A DNA stretch of 64,000 bases from Eutreptiella sp. 'Long Island Sound 2002' (GCA_964036045.1 OZ038380.1:63906591-63970590); one strand, 5' to 3'. Positions 1 through 11,747 are shown, numbered from the stretch's first letter. A program made the numbers and translations. The notes: generated by a model from the sequence alone, not told the origin.

Positions 1-770
1 AGGATCAAGTTCCCTTCGGCGATGCCACAGAACCCTTCCTCAAAGTTCTGGCCGAAGCATACCGCCAGATGGCCATGCTCGCCCCCACAGTCATCATCCG
101 CGACATGAACACCGCCCCCGACCCCGCGGACCGAGGGGGACAGGCCACACCCCAGGACCAAGCAGTCAGCGACACCATCGAAATGCTGGGGCTCATTGAC
201 GTGACAGCCAACCTCGAAGGCCAACCATCCCACTTCCCCCACCAAACCGAGGCCACCTCCTCCCGGATGGACGTATGCTATGGCGACTCCACCACCATCA
301 TCCGGGCGGAGGCCCGGTACGGGCCCCTCCCGCTGAGACCTACGGGCCAAAGCCCCCTGCATATCCGCCTCACCATCCCCAACCTTCCCCCCAGCCCCCC
401 AGAGGATGCGGACCAAAGCCTGCCAACCCCCCTGAAGATGCCCCCTGCACGACAAACTGGCCTGGTCCCAATATCACAGGGCCATAGACCGCGCCCGGCG
501 CATCCAACCGGACCCCACCGACCTACTCACAGCCATGCGCGCAGCCGCCGTCGCCTGCGGTTTCCAGCAGCACCCCCACAGTGACGACGACCGACCGCCC
601 ACTGCCCTGGGGGACATGCTCCATGACCTCTGGCATGCGTAGCAACAACTGGCGACCCTCCTCCACACCGACACCCCCCGAACCCTCCGCCACGTCAACA
701 AATGCAAGACGCAGATAGCCCACATCTGGGCAGACCTGCAGCAGTGGCACGTCCACAGGCAACAGCGCAT
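1..770 (+). pseudogene. LINE copy 1, 5' part: endonuclease end and linker (broken)
   Basis: This is the upstream part of a non-LTR retrotransposon ORF; the element starts before the window. Frame 3 (about 3-440) reads like the C-terminal half of an APE-type endonuclease: a VIIRDMNTAP stretch where GDFN is usual, then LGLIDV, SRMDVCYG and a GQSPLHIRL stretch resembling the usual DHSPL end. Coding then moves to frame 1 near 440, so there is a frameshift, and frame 1 carries a TAG at 640-642. Frame 1 reaches position 770 and continues in register at 13886 once element A and one copy of its GCAT duplication are removed, which shows the two parts are one gene. The endonuclease would nick target DNA for target-primed reverse transcription. 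The assignment rests on motif order; the exact clade is not decided. Confidence 0.72.
767..770. other. Target-site duplication GCAT, left copy (element A)
   Basis: GCAT precedes the TG start of the element A LTR here and follows the end of the 3' LTR at 13882-13885. Removing the element plus one copy restores the LINE reading frame. Confidence 0.9.
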
Positions 771-961
771 TGAAGCCGGTTCGGACCCCCGTGGCCATCT
801 TTGGGTCACTTGGGGTGTGTATCTATGTGCCAGCAAGCCGCCATTGGCTGATATCATACTCTCCCATCCATCTGACCTAACCTGATGTGATAGTGTGATA
901 GGTTTGGCCATTCCAGCTATGAGCGGCCATGTTCAGTACCAAGGCGCCGCCAGCTGAGATT

Positions 962-967
962 TATATA
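962..967 (+). promoter_or_regulatory. TATA-type box of the element A 5' LTR
   Basis: TATATA lies in a block (about 955-992) that is nearly unchanged in the LTRs of elements A, C and E, running from GAGATTTATATATCAG to AATCAACAGGG. Strong conservation around a TATA box in otherwise diverged LTRs suggests the core promoter, with transcription starting about 25-35 bp downstream. That is an inference; no start site can be read from sequence alone. Confidence 0.6.
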
Positions 968-1062
968 TCAGAATATCAGGAATCAACAGGGTTTTTGTAT
1001 CATAATGTTTCCGTAATTTTTCTGCCCTCCGTTCTGATTGTCAATGTATCGGCGACTGTCAG

Positions 1063-1482
1063 TTGGCTTGCGATTTTGCGGTAACTGATTGGCTAACTGT
1101 TATTTACAGATATTTTGGCAGAAACCCCGATGAAGGGTCAGATTTCATCAGTAAAGGGTTCATTGCTTTCGCAATTTTCATATTATACACTCGCAAAATT
1201 AATCCCATTTTTTCAGACTTTCAGAATCGGATTTTCGACTTCGACATCGCCGCACTTGATATGATGAATCTCGAGTGGTCATACATTTTTCCCCGATCAC
1301 GAATCAACCTTCCTTTTGTTATGTCCTTCATTTTGCTTGGGGATATAGTCGAAACAAAAGTGATTCGTGAGGCCACTTTGAAGAATCATATCTCTGGCTC
1401 ACCGCGAGGAATGCTAATATCGAGAATTGGTTTAGAATCGCCCTGGTCTCAACTTAATTTACAAAGCGTCAAACGCCTTTGA
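1063..1482 (+). CDS. Small open frame inside the element A LTR (hypothetical)
   Basis: A 139-codon frame lies just downstream of the LTR promoter. Related peptides occur in every A-family LTR and in both LTRs of element C (216 codons there), sharing segments such as NRIFDFDI, LTVIYRYF and IREAT. I recognise no domain. It has mixed hydrophobic and charged stretches and no clear signal peptide. The frame is open in six LTR copies but carries a stop in element E. The similarity may reflect a conserved RNA or promoter-proximal sequence rather than a protein. Translation from the leader of the genomic RNA is possible but unproven. Confidence 0.3.
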   Translation: MACDFAVTDWLTVIYRYFGRNPDEGSDFISKGFIAFAIFILYTRKINPIFSDFQNRIFDFDIAALDMMNLEWSYIFPRSRINLPFVMSFILLGDIVETKVIREATLKNHISGSPRGMLISRIGLESPWSQLNLQSVKRL

Positions 1483-3012
1483 TGTGTACACATGCCCGCT
1501 GTAGCAAGGGATAAGGGTCAAGAGGGTAGAAAGTGATATATAACTCTTGGACCGTGCAACCGAATATTTTAATGCAACTTTCGAGTGTACCGCATGAGTG
1601 TTGGTGTTGCAGAGAAACTTTCTTTGGGTTCCTACGTACTTTTAACGTGTAGTTATGTCCATGGAGGGGCATTGCATATCATGGTGGGAGCCACGTTTTG
1701 AGGGTATGTGTTATATGCATGGTATGTGCTTCGATATGCTCACGCCCATGTTATATATCTCCGTGTGTAGGAAGATATATGGAGTCATACGTGGCAAGGG
1801 CTTCGCCCATGTCCGAATGGTGAGCTCAATAGCACTAGACTAAGTCTACCGCTCATATAGTGCATGTGGGAGGGCTTACGAAGCGACCCACAAGCGCCAC
1901 TACCAATTTTCCCATTTTCATGGTGCGTGTTGGGAGGAGGTTCGAAGGTGTCCCTATGCGTCCATGTGGGGATCCAAGTGGGGGGATTGTTTGAAAATGG
2001 TCCGAAGCAATTGTGTTTTGAATCATATGTTGATACCATGGGTGAGCGAAGTTATATACTATTGTAATTATCTTGAATTTGGCATTATTTGCATGTTTTT
2101 GACCTCATTTTATGCTCATTTTTGTGTTTTATGTGCTCAACTGGTCGGCTAACAGTAAAGTGCCTAGAGATCCGTGAACTATGGTATGTTGCTCATATGC
2201 TGGCATATGCTTCGGTGTTGTACCTCACCATATGCCAGATCAGGTGGTCACTTTGGCTTGGCACACGAGGCCTCACAAAGTTAGGTCTCAAATCCATGAG
2301 TTGACTTGTGAAGCATGTCATGTACATAACCGGAAGGGTTTCGCAGCCAATGATGGAATATTCTTGGGCATGGAACCTTTGGTCTATATCACCCTTGTAT
2401 ACTACTTTCCGGTTTGACACATGCATGGAGCATTTGAATATTTGCCGTATGCATTTTTGAGTATATAATTGATTTTGGGCATTATGGTGTGATTTGCCTG
2501 ATTTTGCCATGTTGTGAGGTCATCTTCATGGGGCAGTTCTCCAAGCCCAATCGACTCCAAGTCCAACCAAGTTTATGTCAGGGTAGGGCATGGTCCTGAA
2601 TGCCACTCTAGGCCATGACACGCCACCCCCCCTATTGGGCTAGGATTTAGAGGCTTGGGAGTGAACACATTTTTGGGGTTTATGTAGTGACTTTTGACAC
2701 ATGGCATTTAGCCATCTTATTTGACTGGGTTCAGGGCATCATGTTGGTGAGTCAAGAGAAGGTCTTGAGTCCAGGGAATGAGGGGTCTATGGCTGTGAAT
2801 GTGTACGTATCCATCTTTCCCCAACTTTGCTTTATTTGTGTTCATATGCCAATTTCAGGGCTTTTCTCTTTGGTGCAATTCTTGTACATGCCCGCCACCG
2901 TAAGACAACCGGTGTGTTGAACGGAAGCCCGCAGTTTGGATTTGGATTTGGATTGTGCTGGGTATTGCAAGGATCTGTGTGAAGGAGTTTTTTTCTATTT
3001 TTTTGTGGGAAA

Positions 3013-6000
3013 ATGCAGACCCTGGTGAGGAGCAAGACCCTGGGAGTGACCGGTTTAGGTGGAAGGGGAACAGGAGGGGCCGGTCCTGGTAGGGACCTTC
3101 TTTATGGTAGCAGAGGAGTACCTGCCCCCTACCGCCGCACCGGGGACTTGGGCCCTCATGAGCCCTGCCCAAGGACGCCCCGGGTGCAGATCGTGGAGTC
3201 CGTCGAGTGGACGCCGGACTGGGAAGCGCGAGAAGAGCGAAGATGCTCAGAACGGAGGGCCCTTGCAGGACATGGGCTGGACATGGAGGACCTGGCCTCG
3301 ATGTATGAAAGGCAATGCCGCAAGGCTTGCAATCTCCGCTCCGCTGCGGAGGAGCTGGAGGAGACTGGCAGCAACGGCAGAGCCAGGCGTTACCAGAAGC
3401 GCGGGTCCCCAAAACCCACGGCGGAAGCCACGGCGATGGAGACGGATCCCAGCCCGGTCAGGCTGTGGTCAGCCGCAGATTCCGAGGGGCACTCCGAGGG
3501 CTATCGGACGGCTTATGAGCACCCTTCAGAGTCGGAGGAGATGGCCAGACCGCCCACAAGGGCAAACAGCCCAAGAACCCAGCCTGGAGCATGACGCCGA
3601 GGCGTTGGAGAGGCCTGCCAGAGCCAGAACGGCGCCTGTGGCCCGGCACACGGAGCCAACGCGGGATAGCATGGGCGACACACCCATGGCGGAGGAGTCC
3701 GAGGCGCCAGGAACCGTGGGATGCGCCGGATCAGGTGGAAAGCACGTTGAGTGCCACTGCAAGCACGTGTCCTTCCTCATCGGCAAGTACCCAAAGATGG
3801 GGATGGACGCCATCGTGCAGCACCTCGATCGCTTGAACAACGCGAAGGACGGCCTAGGAGAGGATGTCGCGGGCATCCTGGATGACCAGTCAGCAGCGGA
3901 GAGAGACATGGCGGAGCTGCGAGCGGAACAGGACCGGTACCGGGAGAATCCGGAGCTGGACCTGCAGAGGCAGCAGCGAGTGGTGGACAGCCTCCTCCAC
4001 CTGGTGGAGGACCTGTCGGGACGCCTGAAAAGGCTAGAGGAGTCACAACCCCTCGCCTTGGGTCCGGAGCTCCCGGCAAAGCCGGCAGCGGCAGGGCTGG
4101 TGGAGCGGGTTAAGACCCTCAGGAGCGCCATGGAGAAACCAATGGGCGGCCCTGCAGAGGCACCTTACGCGTGTAGACCCGGGCGCGCTGCCGTTTGTTC
4201 CCATGTTCAGCGAATCCATAATGCTCGGGGAGCAAACGGCACCGGCTGGGTCCATGCGGGAAGGGCACGCAACCACAGACCCGAGGGGCCTGACGGTACA
4301 GATGTCCCATGCCGCCCAGGATCTACCGACCACTACGATTGCCCATGCAGTTTATGCGGAAGAGGAGATCCAGAGCCAGACCATGCAGGGGCGAACCATG
4401 GGAAGCGCCGACGGACATGGTCGAGGTCATCCAGGCGGAAACCTGTGGGTGAAGGACCCAAATACGGGGATATGGACAGCCGGTGGAGCAAGTCCTTCCT
4501 GCATTCCAAACCCCATGGGTTCAGGCCCAACTGGACCGCACTCCATGGAGGAGAGGGATGTACGGGGAGTGTACTCACACCCCCCGGCCACAGGTGGTAT
4601 CCGTCTCGGTGGAGTGGTGGCTGCGGATGTCGGAGACGCCATCAGGATTGACAACCTCAGGGGAATCAAAATCCCCTACTACGATGGCAACCCCTCCAAC
4701 CTGGACAACTTCATCCTGGATGGGGAGGACTTCGCCGAGGAGGTCGTCGGCAAGATGAGGGGAGCGCCAAGGGACAAGTGGGTATGTCGGACATTCCCAC
4801 ACAGGCTGGCGCAGGACCTGAAGGAGGAGCTCAGGGATCAGATCCGCGAGGGAGTGATCCAGACAGAGCAGGCCTGCCTCCAGTGGCTGGAGGACGAAGA
4901 GCGAGTGGATGCCCCCAACCAGAAGTTGGAGGATTGGTGGTTCATTCCGCTGCCGCTGGAGCGCGGGGAACTGAGGGTCCGAGAATGGAATCGGTACATC
5001 CGCAAGTACCGAAGAAGCCTCAAGCTGGTGGAGGACTGAAATGAGGCCAGCGAGATCCGCCACCTGCTGAAGGACGTCCCCCCCTTGGGAACTGGAAGAG
5101 AAGAGTGGAGGATGAGGAGAAGAAGAGAGCAAAGAAGCGCGTGGCCGTACGGATCATGGCATCAGAGGACACCCACGCCGGAATCATGGAGTTTTCCCGG
5201 CGAGACCTCGGCGAACCCAGCCGAATGTTGGGGTTGAAGAACTCCGTCTACGTGGAGGTATTCGGTGACACCATGGGGCAAAGGCCGATGCGCCTCAACA
5301 ACGTGGAGTGGAGGCGCGGAGAGCCGCTGAGGTTGCAGGTCATCTTCGCCCGCATGAGCCTGGACGAGATCGTGAAGTACATCACGGTGGAGCTGAAGCT
5401 CAACGCCAAGAACGAGGCCCACGTGCAGGATCGACAAGGCCATGGACATCGAGGTCATCGGGAAGATCGCCAACACCGAGAGGTCCAGGGGGACACGGTC
5501 GGCACCACGGAGGAAGGGAGTGGAAGAGGCCAAGATCTCTGGACCGCGACCACCCAGGAGGATCATGAAGAAGCCCACTTCTTTGCGTTCGTAGCGCACA
5601 ACATGAAGGAGAATGGGCAGGACAGGTCCAGGTTGAACCGCCTGAACCCCAGGACCAAGAACCGCCAAGAAACGCGGAGGATCCGGAACCCGCCGCTCTC
5701 ATTCCGCGAGTACAGATCGCCGCACACCGGTTGCTGGGTCTGCTACGGCAAGGGGAACAACCATGCACATGACCACCGGCATTGCAAAGTTTATGAGGAG
5801 GACAAGAAGACCTACTTCGCCGCCCATCCCGACAGGAAGCCCAAGGAGCAACAAATTGCCGATTGGAAGGCAAAGGGCGGAGACGGTGGAAAAGGCCAAG
5901 GAAAGGGCCAAGGGAAAGGCGGAGGAAAAGGCTATGGTGGTGGAGCTGGTCCAGACCGACGCGTGAGGTCGATCGAGGAGGTTGCTGAGGACATGTTGAG

Positions 6001-6088
6001 GACGTTGGAGGAACTCAAAGCCCAGCAACGTGGTGGACAAAGTCTGAGCAGATCGCAGCAGGAGGGAGCTGCGGCAGGCCATGTCTAG
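3013..6088 (+). pseudogene. gag: Gag polyprotein of element A (frameshifted)
   Basis: This is the structural protein forming the particle that packages retrotransposon RNA. The ATG at 3013 lies inside the LTR and the frame runs through the PBS, as in element B. The order is a basic, Pro/Ser-rich N-terminus; a Cys/His patch (GKHVECHCKHVSFL) near 3740-3780; a coiled-coil-like segment (about 3840-4060); a gag capsid-like region with the YDGNPSNLDNF motif (about 4670-5040); a zinc knuckle of form C-x2-C-x8-H-x4-C at 5732-5785; and a Gly/Lys-rich tail. Frame 1 is left near 3560, frame 2 near 4170, and frame 3 has a TGA at 5037-5039 (TGG in B) before frame 2 resumes near 5100. It ends at TAG 6086-6088, with pol following in the same frame. 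Confidence 0.85.
3105..3119 (+). promoter_or_regulatory. Primer-binding site, element A (initiator tRNA-Met type)
   Basis: The bases immediately after the 5' LTR read TGGTAGCAGAG, one mismatch from the TGGTATCAGAG complementary to the 3' end of initiator tRNA-Met that many Ty3/gypsy elements use to prime minus-strand DNA. The same motif follows the 5' LTR of element B. Confidence 0.8.
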
Positions 6089-9000
6089 AGGAGCCCCCAC
6101 GGGAGTGGGACCTTGGAGGTCTCTCCTCCGAAAATCAGTGGAATCTCAGAGAAAGCGAAGGCACATCAGGTGCCGAAGAAGGCTCCAGAAGAGCCAAAAC
6201 CACTGAGTTTCGCCACTCCCAACCCCTGGAGCGCCCTGCCAAGGGAAGTGTATGTGGGCAAGGGACGTGGCAAGAAGGAAGGAGCGACCACGGAGAGCCC
6301 CGTGGCCGGGCAAGACCAGCCCAAGATCTACACCATCCGTGACCATACCCTCGAAGTCCTGATGCACCCGGATGTGCCAGAGTTGCATGCCGTGAGAGTC
6401 GTCCATACACCACATGGTGACGAGCGGCAGTTGCACTTGAAGGTGCGTGTACGGTGCGGACAAGAGGAGTTGGTGGTGGATGTTTTGGTGGATACGGGTG
6501 CCCAGGTGAGCCTGGTCCGGAGAGGGTTGTTCAAGGAGGAATCCCTGCAGTCCAGCCGTAGACCGGTACGCCTGAAGGTGGCCAATGGAGAGATTATGGG
6601 TGGTGGTACCCATGGGGCCACTATCAGTATGGGATTCTGGGAGCATGAGCGCTTGAACCGCCCTGACTTGGCGAAGAGAAGCACTCTATCCGGGAACTTC
6701 TATCTGGCGGACATTACAGATTGGGATATGATCATGGGGTATGACTTCATGGTGGCAAATGCCATTGGAGCCCTTCCCCATCGCGCAACGCTGGTCCGGG
6801 AGGATGATGAATGCCTCACAAGGCTGTCCACGGATTATGCATGCGGATCATCCCAATGGAATGCTGAGGAAGAGGATCGGATCGTCCGAGCGGTGCAAGC
6901 TGTGGGTGCCAAGTCCAGAGGAGATCGCGGAGTTCAGCTCACGGAGTATAGAATGGCGCCGCAGGTGTATGCCAGGATGATCCAGACGCTGGGAGCCGAA
7001 GCGCCCGAGACGGACGTCTTCGCTTCCCGGGATGCCCCACTCCTGCGGAAGTGTAGGAGGCATTGGCATCGAGGAGACTCAGCCTGGCACAGGCATTGGG
7101 GTTTGAAGGAGTGGGGGCCCATGTATTGGCATGGCTCCCTGGACAATACCAGACGTACGGTGGAGAAGATCGTCGCGGATAGGGCGAAGGGCATCCTGGT
7201 CATAACCGGCATAGGATCCATCCCATGTCTGATGGAGGGTCTCAAGTCGACGCTGGACTCCATCACCCTGAACGAGATGTCATTCGGGCCAGAGGAGGAG
7301 CTGTTCATCGATGCCAAGGGTGCATCAATGCCCTCCCCGGGTCAAGCGTGGGGTACCAAGGCTTTCCTGGTGGATGGGGCGCAAGCCCAACCCACGGGTG
7401 ATGAAGCATTCATCCGTAGGGTGGAGGCGGTGCCCATGCGGGTCATGTTTGAGCCCAAGGAGGGGACGGATCAGCCAATGGATGGCATTGACGTCCTGTC
7501 GCACGCCGAGATCGACGACGTCGTCAACTACATGCGGATGGGGATGCACGACCGTGTGGCAGCCAAGAAGAGGCGGGCGATAGTCACATCTCCGCATTGG
7601 TGGGATGACAAGATGTTGGTCACCGGCAAGTACGAGAAGGATGAGTTCGTGGCGAGGGTCATGGATCACATTGCGGACCAACACGATGGTCCGGTTGGGT
7701 TGGACCCGCCAACGTGGGATTTTCCAAGAATGGGGGCCAACAGCGACAAGAACTCGGCCGATGCCGCAAATTTTCAAAGATTATCGGTGGGAAGAGCTCC
7801 CCACGACGATGAAGACGGCATATCGGACGAGGAGAAGTCGGACTCGGACCCGGAAGAGGCCTATACCGCAGTGCGGTCGGTTGTATCGATACCGAAGCAA
7901 GCGGCTGAGGAGGCCCAGGAGAACCTGAAGGTCGCCGGGCTGAAGGAGAGGCTGATCAATGCCTATCCGCGGCTATTCAGTGGCGTCGCCAACAAGAACC
8001 CTCCAGATCAGGGGAGGTTTGGCACAGCGAGGATCAAGCAGAAGCCGAACCCCAAGATCTATCGTCATCGGGAGTACCAACTTCAGGACGATCGGGCCGA
8101 GGCCATGAAGAAGTTGTTGGCCGAGTTTATTGAGCGGGGATGGATCGAACCCTCCAACAGTGAGTGGGCCAGCCCAGCCTTTATCGTGCCCAAGAAGGAG
8201 AAGGGCGAGTGGAGGTTGGTGGTGGATTACAGAGGTTTGAACGAGCAAACCGAGCACGACTCGTACTCGCTTCCTCTGATCGACACCATCCTCCAAAAGC
8301 AACAGAAGAAGCGGATCTTTACGGTGTTAGACCTGAAACACGGTTATCACCAGATGCCGCTACACCCGGACTCCAGGCCCTGCACAGCGATGTCGACGCC
8401 GCTGGGGCCCATGCAGTGGAAAGTGGTGCCTATGGGCGCCAAGAATGGCAACGCCGCTTTCCAGCGCATGATGGAGGACCTACTCGGTCCTGTCCGGGAC
8501 TGTGCCGATCCCTTTGTGGATGACATCATCATCGGGTCCGGCACGGAGAACATGACTGAGGACGAGCTCATTGAAGCGCATGAGAAGGATCTGCGCCGAG
8601 TGCTCAGCGAGCTGGACAAGCACAACATGGTGTGCAAGGCCACCAAAGCCTCACTCTTCGTGAAGGAAGTGGAGTTCGCGGGTCACGTGGTTGGTCACGG
8701 GCAAAGATGTCCCATGCCTGGGAAGCTGGCATCCCTGCACCACTGGGAGAATCCCCAGACCATCAGCGAACTCCGATCCTTCATGGGGTTCTGCAACTAC
8801 TATTCGGGCTATGTCCAGATGTATGCAGAACTATCGGGGCCGCTGCATAGGAAGCTGCAGGTGGGCAAGTTCGATGGCCGGAAGGGAAGAAAGAAGAAGC
8901 TTGCCTGGACCCCTGAGGCCGAAGATGCGTTCAGCTGCCTGAAGGAGCGACTCCTGGGGCAGCTGGGGCTATTCCTGGTGGACCCAGACAAGGGATTCGT

Positions 9001-11206
9001 GCTACGGACGGACGCCTCGGACTATGCTGTAGGGGCAGTCCTCGAGCAGATCCGGGACGATGGGTCGCACGTACCCGTGGCGTTTTGGAGTCGGATCCTG
9101 GCCGAGGGTCAGCGCCGAACCTGGACCGCGAGGGAAAAGGAGACGTACGCCATTGTTTGTGCGCTCAGAAAGTGGTCTGGCCACATCAGATTGCAACCGG
9201 TGGTGGTCTGTACGGACCATCAATCCTTGCAGAGCTGGCACAAGGAGCACGTCGACACCCCCTCGGGACCGGCAGAAAGGAGGGCCCGATGGCATGAGAC
9301 GTTCGCCAAGTTCAACCTCAGCGTCGTGTACGTCCCGGGGAAGGACAACACTGTGGCGGATTGCCTCAGTCGATGGGCCTACCTGGCGGGCAAGGCATGG
9401 ATGGACATATCCAGCCATGGGGACGCCAAGGGGACTGAGGAGGCCAAACACATTATCGAGATGGAGAAGGCCATGGAGCAAGAGGGGCCCAAGTGCTTTG
9501 TGGTGATGGCAAACGGTACGGACCTGGCCAAGTTCCGGGACGCCCGAGTCCAAGCTATTTGAGAGGAAACCCTTGAGCAATGGATGGTGGCCCCTGTAGA
9601 GCTAGTCAGGTCGGTGCTCACAGAGGACTGGTCGGTTGACTATGCGGCATCCGAGCACTGGAGCAAGTACTGGAATGCCGTGAGCGCCCCGTCGGACGAC
9701 GAATGGCCTGATTGCTTGACCGAGGATGGGGATAAACTGTTCCTCAAGGACAAGCTATTGGTCCCTGAGAACCGAATGCAGGAGCTCATTGACCACTGGC
9801 ATAACGCCCAGCTCATGCATCCTGGTCGGGACAAGATGCAGCAGGACCTGGAGTGGCGCTTCAAGTTCCCACCGGGGTACTACGCCCTCCTGGACAAGTA
9901 CTGCAGCGACTGTGCCGTGTGCCGGGCCATGAAGAGCCCCAACCACTCCACAGCGGGCAACCCGGTGTATACGGCTATACCGGAGGCCCCTATGCGGTCC
10001 GTGGCCATGGATGTATTCGCCATGCCTGAGGTCACCGTGGAAGGAGAGACCTACGACTGTGTCATCCTGGCGGTGGATAGGCACAGCGGGTATATTGTGG
10101 CGGTCCCTGGCAAGAAGTCCAAGAAGAAGGACAAGAAGGACAAGCATGGAGTGGGGCTGCAGGCCAAGACCGTCGCTAATGCCATGATCAGGCATTGCCT
10201 GACGATTTTTGATGTCCCAGCTGTCATCTGCAGCGATCGGGGCAGTCAATTCGTGGGGACGTGGTTCAAGACGATGTGTAAGCACATGGGGACTCGGCAC
10301 GCCAAGACCGTGGCGTACCACAGCCGGCCGAATGGCTGGGCTGAGGTGGCCGGGCGGCAGATGTTCGAGAAGTTCCGCCAGCTGCACATTGACGAACCGG
10401 GCCGCAACTGGTAAAATTTGCTGTGGAGAGTACTCCAGGCGTACCATGACCTTCCGGGGCCCACTGAACTGTCGCCCCATCGTATCCTGTTCCTACGGGA
10501 TGGAGTGTCACACACTCTCCCGTGGTTGAACCATGGCAAAGTGGCCCGGGATGCGAACGCTATGATGGCTGAGGCGGACGACACGGCGGCCAAGGTGTGC
10601 AAGGCACTTCAGGACGAGCATGAGAAGAGGGCCAAGTACTTCAAGCAGGGAAAAGTCCAGAAATATGCTCTCCAGGACACCGTATGGGTGGAGCGGCACC
10701 ACAAGGATGTCCTGTCCAGGCATCGGCAGGCGTCTTGGTATGTGCCGGGGGTAATCGTGCGGAAGGTCGGGCAGGATGTGTATGCGGTTCATGTGGGGGA
10801 TAACAAGATCCTGGACCGCGACCATACCCAGCTTCGTACCCGAGCACCAGACCCCAGCGGACGTCCTGTCACCTTGGAGTTTACGGCCGGCGATGTGGAT
10901 TCGGACGACGAGGGTGAGGACAACGACTTCACCGCCGAGAGAATCCAGGCGGACAAGCCGGACCCGGGGACGCCTGGGGGGAGGCTTCCTAAAGTCCGTT
11001 GGAAGGAATTCGCCGCATCCAGGGATTTGTGGGAGCATTCGAGCAGCTTTGTGCCGAGGTACATCATGGTCTGGATGGAATATCTGAAGGAAAAGAACAT
11101 TTCTTTGGATGTCAAGGACGTGTTGGTCCAATTTCGTGGCTGCAGTAGCACCGCAATGGATCCCCCTTGGCATTTTTGTTTGTTTCTGTGCTTGGGAGAC
11201 AGGTGA
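6089..11206 (+). pseudogene. pol: Pol polyprotein of element A: PR-RT-RH-IN-chromodomain
   Basis: One frame is broken only by TGA 9560-9562 (CGA in B) and TAA 10412-10414 (TAT in B). It lies directly after the gag TAG and in frame with it. The aspartic protease has VDTGA at 6488-6502. The reverse transcriptase runs about 7990-8760, with RLVVDYRGLN and the catalytic FVDD at 8513-8524. RNase H starts near 8990 (RTDAS, Asp codon 9011-9013). Integrase has an HHCC zinc region (about 9790-9940) and catalytic Asp 10010-10012, Asp 10235-10237 and Glu 10343-10345, spaced D-x35-E. The chromodomain (about 10970-11090, KVRWKEFAASRDLW) would guide integration to marked chromatin. A one-base insertion near 11130 changes the last residues relative to B. 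Removing the two nonsense codons is not enough for activity, because gag is also broken. Confidence 0.92.
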
Positions 11207-11516
11207 GGGCATTCATCCGGGGATTTTTGGGCCTTGCTTGGCCATATGCCCCCTTCACTCGATCTCCACATATATATTTCATTGTGGTATAATTATTTTG
11301 GTCGACCGACGACGTTTCTCTATCTTTGATCCCCTTGGTCCATGTTGTAGATCAAGAGGAGACCGGATATGGCGTAGGGCACCGATTATCAGTGTCCTCA
11401 CCCCTCCCTTGGGGCATGGGGGACGCCTACGACGTGTGTGGGGCCTCCATGTGTCCTCCGGACATGGGGGGGGGGGGTTGGAGCCCATTGGGGTCCTCCC
11501 GTCCTCTCTTCAATGA
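11207..11516 (+). other. 3' untranslated region of element A
   Basis: This non-coding stretch between pol and the polypurine tract contains a run of about 12 G near 11467. The same region, with recognisable similarity, follows pol in elements B (19260-19619) and E (62500-62858). Confidence 0.7.
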
Positions 11517-11550
11517 CTTCTGAGCGGTAACAACGCTCTGAGAAGGGGGG
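11517..11550 (+). promoter_or_regulatory. Stem-loop and polypurine tract of element A
   Basis: An imperfect hairpin (CTTCTGAGCG, loop GTAACAA, CGCTCTGAGAAG) at 11517-11545 overlaps the polypurine tract AGAAGGGGGG (11541-11550), which abuts the 3' LTR. The polypurine tract primes plus-strand DNA in LTR elements. The same hairpin and tract are present in B and E. Confidence 0.8.
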
Positions 11551-11741
11551 TGAAGCCAGTTCGGACCCCCGTGGCCATCTTTGGGTCACTTGGGGTGTGT
11601 ATCTATGTGCCAGCAAGCCGCCATTTGCTGATATCATACTCTCCGATCAACCTGACGTAACCTGATGTGATAGTGTGATAGGTTTGGCCATTCCAGCCAT
11701 GAGCGGCCATGTTCAGTACCGAGGCGCCGCCAGCTGAGATT

Positions 11742-11747
11742 TATATA
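11742..11747 (+). promoter_or_regulatory. TATA-type box of the element A 3' LTR
   Basis: This is the same TATATA in the same conserved context as at 962-967. From here a transcript would run into the downstream LINE half. Confidence 0.55.

Larger units (their letters stand above)
771..3104 (+). repeat. 5' LTR of element A
   Basis: This direct repeat matches 11551-13881. It starts with TGAAGCC and ends with CTTCTTTA, where the PBS begins. U3 is short: a TATA-type box lies about 190 bp in, so most of the LTR would be transcribed as R/U5 leader. It holds a small open frame (1063-1482) and ends with the first codons of gag (ATG at 3013). At 2.3 kb it is long for a Ty3/gypsy LTR. By eye, the two LTRs differ by a few percent in substitutions and small indels. 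Confidence 0.92.

Noticed and set aside
1469-2510. Short frames of 60-105 codons within the LTRs (recurring in each copy)
   Set aside because: They recur only because the LTR recurs. Ends vary between copies, start codons are not kept, and they overlap on both strands.
3156-9580. Minus-strand frames opposite gag and pol of element A
   Set aside because: They are shadows of GC-rich coding sequence; none has a domain, and the + strand has full family motifs.
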